A stretch of 64,000 nucleotides of DNA, taken from positions 620,001-684,000 of the forward strand of contig JBEKUY010000001.1 of assembly GCA_049514555.1 (NCBI GenBank), in the 5' to 3' direction. The position numbers were made by a program, and so were the translations under genes. The stretch comes from JBEKUY01 sp049514555 (GTDB taxonomy: Bacteria; Acidobacteriota; Terriglobia; Acidiferrales; UBA7541). Positions 60,411 through 64,000 of this stretch are shown here, piece after piece. A model generated the notes under the pieces. The model had not been told where the DNA came from. It searched no databases and saw only the letters and a list, made by a program, of their open reading frames with translations. Positions within the stretch are counted from its first letter, which is position 1. Every line of letters starts with the position of its first letter.

Positions 60411-61717
60411 ATGGCCTAAACGACAAGTGGTCTCGTGTGGCCGCGCTGAGGCCTGCCCGGGCAAATGTGCTGCCGGCTCAAATCCGCCCTGCTGAACCCG
60501 GCTCGATCGCCGAGCTGCTCGGCGCTGAAGTCGCTCGCAATCGCTACGGCGAGCATCTGGCCGTGCGGCGTTGGTTCTCCACGCCCGGACTATTCGAGCC
60601 ATCGCCGGTTGCTTTCGACCTGCTCGCGCGCGTGCGGGATCCTGAACGGAGTCGAACGGCGCGGGCAGCTCTGGAAGAACCTACGCGTTGGCTCTTCCTC
60701 GACACGGAAACCACTGGCCTTGCCGGAGGCGCCGGCACTTATGCCTTCCTCGTCGGCATTGCCTGGTGGGACTCAGGCGGGCTGCAGGTCGAGCAGTTCT
60801 TCATGCGCGATTACACGGACGAGCATTCCGTCCTGCACGAACTCGCCGCGCGGCTCGCCGAGCGCCCCGTGCTGTTCACTTTCAACGGCAAGTGCTTCGA
60901 CTGGCCGCTGCTCGAAACCAGATTCCTGATGACTCGCGCAATTGCCCCGCCGCGTCTTGCTGCGCACTTCGACCTCCTGCATCCCGCGCGCGCTCTTTGG
61001 AAGCTCCGGCTTGGCTCGGTGCGTTTAGTCGAACTCGAGCACTTCATCCTCAATGCCCGGCAGCTCGGCTGGGATCGTGGCGACGATGTCGATTCCTCCC
61101 TCATCCCTCAGTTCTATTTCGACTATCTTCGCGGAGGACCCGCGCACCCTCTCTCGGGCGTCCTCCGTCACAATCAGATGGATTTGCGCGGTCTTGCCGC
61201 CCTGCTCGGAAAGATCACTAGCCTCTTGGGCGATGCCGAACCCCGTGCCCAAGGGGAAGATGAGGCTCTCGACCTTTACGGCCTCGCGCGCTTTCTCGGC
61301 CGCCGCGGCGAGCCTGCCCGCGCGCGTTCCGCTTGCCGGATCGCCCTCGATGCGGGCCTTCCTGCGGCCATTCGTCCCGGCGCGCGCTGGGAACTCGCGT
61401 GTCTTGCCAAACGCCACGGAGATTACCTCCAGGCTGCCGCGCTCTGGGAAGAGTTGGCTACCGACCCTGATGATGGTTTAGCCGCTTGCGAAGAACTTGC
61501 TATTCACTACGAGCGCCGCGCTCGCGATTTTAGCCGCGCACTCGAATACGCTCAGCTTGCGCTGGCAAAGCTGCGCCACGAGCGCGTTTCCGCGCGGCTT
61601 TCGCCAGCCCGAGCCGCGCGGCTCGAGGAGAAGATCCATCATCGTGTTACCCGGCTCGAGCTTCGCATCCAGAATGGTGCCAAGGCGACCTTACCCCGCT
61701 TCTTGCCAGCACGATAG
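60401..61717 (+). CDS. mrfB: DEDD-type exonuclease MrfB (YprB) with TPR-like C-terminus
   Basis: A 438-residue protein. The RNase H-like exonuclease domain (~95-275) has D101 and E103 (FLDTETTGL), D167 (FNGKCFDWPL), and H257 and D261 (HNQMD), giving the full DEDD set. Residues ~285-410 are helical and TPR-like. This is the architecture of Bacillus YprB/MrfB. The start overlaps mrfA; ATGs at 60401 or 60407 are both possible. The 3' end carries a promoter for the next gene. Confidence 0.9.
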   Translation: MRMNGLNDKWSRVAALRPARANVLPAQIRPAEPGSIAELLGAEVARNRYGEHLAVRRWFSTPGLFEPSPVAFDLLARVRDPERSRTARAALEEPTRWLFLDTETTGLAGGAGTYAFLVGIAWWDSGGLQVEQFFMRDYTDEHSVLHELAARLAERPVLFTFNGKCFDWPLLETRFLMTRAIAPPRLAAHFDLLHPARALWKLRLGSVRLVELEHFILNARQLGWDRGDDVDSSLIPQFYFDYLRGGPAHPLSGVLRHNQMDLRGLAALLGKITSLLGDAEPRAQGEDEALDLYGLARFLGRRGEPARARSACRIALDAGLPAAIRPGARWELACLAKRHGDYLQAAALWEELATDPDDGLAACEELAIHYERRARDFSRALEYAQLALAKLRHERVSARLSPARAARLEEKIHHRVTRLELRIQNGAKATLPRFLPAR

Positions 61718-61730
61718 GGCGGTCTATACT
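61703..61730 (+). promoter_or_regulatory. Promoter of the SpoIIE-type phosphatase gene
   Basis: TTGCCA (61703-61708) and TATACT (61725-61730) with a 16-bp spacer, each matching five of six consensus bases. It overlaps the end of mrfB and predicts a start near 61737, ~58 nt before the ATG. Confidence 0.55.
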
Positions 61731-61794
61731 GGCGAGGCGGCGTATCGCATCCTAAGTTATACCGTGGAATTCTCGGTCCGAAGGAGGTAATCAG

Positions 61795-62817
61795 ATGGAA
61801 CCTACTGCCGCAAGACGCCAACCGGACGACGGAGCCCCGATGGACACCTCCGAGCAAACCTACCTTCGTGCTGAGCTCGAAGAGCGCCGCGAGCTTCTGC
61901 ATACGGCAGTGCGCGCACCGGGAGCTGATGCGTCACTCGCCGGACTGCTCAGCCAAGTAGACGCGGCCCTCTCTCGGATGGAGCATAAAACTTACGGGGT
62001 CTGCACGTCGTGCCAAGGTACGATCGAGACGGACAGGCTCCTCTCCGACCCGCTCTTGCAGGTGTGCCTGGGATGCCTGACGGAGGAAGAACAGCGCGCT
62101 CTCGAACGGGATCTGGAGCTGGCGGCTCGCATCCAGCGGGCGCTGCTTCCTCGGAACGACCTCGCCCCGGCCGGCTGGCGCGTGCGTTATCACTACGAAC
62201 CCGCAGGACTGGTGAGCGGCGACTACTGCGATTTGCTCGAAACCCGCGACGGCCTGCTCTTTCTTCTCGGCGACGTGTCCGGCAAGGGCGTCGCCGCGTC
62301 TATGCTGATGAGCCATCTCCACGCCACGTTCCGCAGTCTCACGGACGCGGGACTGCCTCTCGAACAGATGGTCAACGTCGCGAACCGCATCTTTTGCGAG
62401 AGCACGCTCGCCGGCCAGTTCGCCACGCTGGTGGTCGGCCACGCTGCGCGCGATGGCGCCGTGGAATTTGTCAGCGCCGGCCACCTGCCGGTGCTCCATG
62501 TGCACGATGCCAGCGCAACACCGAACGCCGCCAGCGGCGTGCCACTCGGGATGTTTGCCGACGTGCGTTTTCCGGTCCAGCGGCTATCGCTCTTGCCCGG
62601 CGATACGCTGCTCCTTTACACGGATGGCCTGACCGAGGCGGAAAACCCGCATGGCGAGGAGTATGGCATCGATCGCCTCCAAGGCCTGGCCGCTCGCCAT
62701 CATGGCAACGCGCCCGAGCGGTTGCTCGCCGAGTGCCTGGCTGACCTGCGGAACTTCTCCGGGGGCTCGAAACGCACAGACGACCTGACGATCCTCGCGC
62801 TGCAACACGCGCGCTGA
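61795..62817 (+). CDS. PP2C/SpoIIE-type phosphatase with DksA-like zinc finger
   Basis: A 340-residue protein. Residues ~25-105 are helical and end in a DksA/TraR-type zinc finger (YGVCTSCQGTI...LQVCLGCLTEEE). Residues ~115-338 form an RsbU/SpoIIE PP2C phosphatase (PAGLVSGDYCDLLE, LLGDVSGKGVAASMLMS, LLLYTDGLTEAEN, DDLTILAL). Such phosphatases usually act on anti-anti-sigma proteins in partner switching. The DksA-like head is an unusual sensor. AAGGAGG lies 8 nt before the ATG. Confidence 0.88.
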   Translation: MEPTAARRQPDDGAPMDTSEQTYLRAELEERRELLHTAVRAPGADASLAGLLSQVDAALSRMEHKTYGVCTSCQGTIETDRLLSDPLLQVCLGCLTEEEQRALERDLELAARIQRALLPRNDLAPAGWRVRYHYEPAGLVSGDYCDLLETRDGLLFLLGDVSGKGVAASMLMSHLHATFRSLTDAGLPLEQMVNVANRIFCESTLAGQFATLVVGHAARDGAVEFVSAGHLPVLHVHDASATPNAASGVPLGMFADVRFPVQRLSLLPGDTLLLYTDGLTEAENPHGEEYGIDRLQGLAARHHGNAPERLLAECLADLRNFSGGSKRTDDLTILALQHAR

Positions 62818-62851
62818 TCGGTTATTTCCACCGGGCCTTTTGGGGGTTCAC

Positions 62852-64000
62852 CTAAGGTGCGAACGCAGCGGGGGCCGCGCTCGTCGCTACAGGAATAGGC
62901 GGGAGACTCTCGTGTAACGTGGTTTCAGCCGGCTCGCTTTCGAGCCTCTTGGGCCGGACCGGGCCCGGAAGCCATCCCATGGCTTTCGTCAGCCGCTCGA
63001 AGAGCTGCTCATCTCCGCCTTCCAGGGTGAAACACTCGGCACTCACGCAACGGAGGAACACTCCTCCGTCGACCGAGTCAAAAGAGAAGTAATTCGGCCG
63101 GCGGAAGAGGTTCCGTCGCTGTGCGTATTTCTTCTCCAGCGCTTCCGAATACTGCCCCGCGAACCGGGCTGCATCCTCCGGCGTAGCAAGCTGCAACCGG
63201 AAAATAAGCAGCAGCTTCTTCGTCGTCACACCCTCGAAAAGCGCGTAGCGGTCTCCCACCCACGCCGACGACAAACTGCCGGCCCTCTCCGCGCCCAAGA
63301 ATTGCAGCAGCACTTCTTTCACGCCGAACTCGCCCAAAACGTTTTCATCGAGGCGCTTCCATTCCCGTCCGAGCATATTCCCCGCATCCGGCAGGGCCAC
63401 GTTCGCGGGCTTCACGCCGCGCCGATACAGGTCCGGGTGCAAAATCTGCTGCGAGGACGCCGGGGGGGTGGCAAACAGCCCCGCCAGTCCACTCCAGCCC
63501 TTCTGCCGCAGGGCTTCTTTCGTGAAGTTCAGTCCCGCGATATAAGGAAAGAGCAGGGTATCCTGAATGAAACGCGGGGCACTCGAGAACTTCGGGCTCG
63601 ATTTGGTGTCGCCGAGGAAGAGTTCCGGGTCGATTTCGGGCAACTCCCAGACCGTCCGGCCCGTTCCATGAAGTATGTAATCGACCATGGCGGCATTCGC
63701 CGAGCCCTCCAGTACCGCGTCGCGCGCCATCTCGGCATCGTCGTTGGGCCGCGCGGCCTTCAGCCAAGCCTCGATATGGAAACTCTGGTCCTCCAGCGCA
63801 TGGGTCAGTTCGTGCGCCATCACCATCCGCTTGTCCGCCGAAACGATCCAGTCCGCGATGTAAAACTCGTGGGCCTTCGGGTCGTACAACCCGGCAATTT
63901 GCTCGGTGAGCAGGTCCACCAGGAACGGCTCAAGCTCGAAGCCCTTGGGCACCAGTCCGAATGCCTCCATCTCCTTTTCCGCCGCGTAGCGTTCGTCGGA
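62852..64000 (-). CDS. HExxH zinc metalloprotease-like protein, 5' end outside the window
   Basis: At least 382 codons, open to the window end; the frame continues past the ATG at 63970 into SDERYAAEKE at the edge, so the true start is not seen. The metal motif is MVMAHELTHALED, with YDPKAHEFYI before it and DAVLEGSANAAM after it, a plausible third ligand Glu region. The C-terminal ~150 residues are mixed alpha/beta. No signal peptide can be judged. I do not assign a family beyond HExxH. Confidence 0.7.
   Translation of the reverse strand, partial: SDERYAAEKEMEAFGLVPKGFELEPFLVDLLTEQIAGLYDPKAHEFYIADWIVSADKRMVMAHELTHALEDQSFHIEAWLKAARPNDDAEMARDAVLEGSANAAMVDYILHGTGRTVWELPEIDPELFLGDTKSSPKFSSAPRFIQDTLLFPYIAGLNFTKEALRQKGWSGLAGLFATPPASSQQILHPDLYRRGVKPANVALPDAGNMLGREWKRLDENVLGEFGVKEVLLQFLGAERAGSLSSAWVGDRYALFEGVTTKKLLLIFRLQLATPEDAARFAGQYSEALEKKYAQRRNLFRRPNYFSFDSVDGGVFLRCVSAECFTLEGGDEQLFERLTKAMGWLPGPVRPKRLESEPAETTLHESLPPIPVATSAAPAAFAP

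Noticed and set aside
62825..62860. Small CACCT/AGGTG hairpin between the phosphatase and metalloprotease genes as a terminator
   Set aside because: The stem is only 5 bp and no T-run follows in either direction.

Overview
The window is GC-rich, densely packed bacterial chromosome. I infer a member of the Acidobacteriota. The evidence is a MacB/FtsX-type orphan permease of the kind expanded in that phylum, duplicated complex I clusters, and promoters of the form TTGACN-17 bp-TANNNT. No rRNA, tRNA, CRISPR array, insertion sequence or phage gene was seen.

Layout. (1) 80-912, minus: thiS and a conserved hypothetical gene. (2) 1016-14298, plus: complex I cluster 1 (nuoA, C, D, fused EF, G, H, J, K, L, M, N), fired from a promoter that leaves almost no leader. 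(3) 14463-27001, minus: complex I cluster 2 (nuoA, an unknown secreted protein, nuoC, D, H, J, K, L, M, N) running into the F0 genes atpZ, atpI, atpB and atpE. The two clusters are tail to tail and both lack nuoB and nuoI. (4) 27104-32996, minus: proC, molybdenum-cofactor genes (mog, moaC, moeA), a response regulator, purA and a PilZ-like protein. (5) 33402-37925, minus: trxA, glgA and a large ABC-type permease with a sigma-54-like promoter and twin palindromic upstream sites. (6) 38159-39254: remnants of a GH3 glycosidase and an RHS protein. (7) 39297-47090: rsmA, a glycerophosphodiesterase, a BON protein, an ECF sigma factor, an RDD protein, a PHP-domain protein and an MFS transporter.

(8) 47383-57824, plus, is the most unusual region: ten overlapping or tightly spaced genes for a membrane-bound group 4 [NiFe] hydrogenase. 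They encode a formate-dehydrogenase-like molybdopterin subunit whose catalytic Sec/Cys-His pair reads Tyr-Cys, two subunits like the HydB/HydG (AsrA/AsrB) NAD(P)H-oxidoreductase pair, a maturation protease, the hydrogenase core (antiporter-like, large, NuoH-like, ferredoxin-like and small subunits) and HypA. Two CRP/FNR-like operators 22 bp apart lie upstream. I infer a complex exchanging electrons between NAD(P)H, and/or a molybdoenzyme substrate, and H2, coupled to ion movement. The moaC/moeA/mog genes would supply its cofactor.

(9) 57987-61717, plus: an mrfA-mrfB (yprA-yprB) helicase/exonuclease pair, known in Bacillus for UvrABC-independent repair. It is followed by a zinc-finger/SpoIIE phosphatase and an HExxH metalloprotease-like gene cut by the window end.
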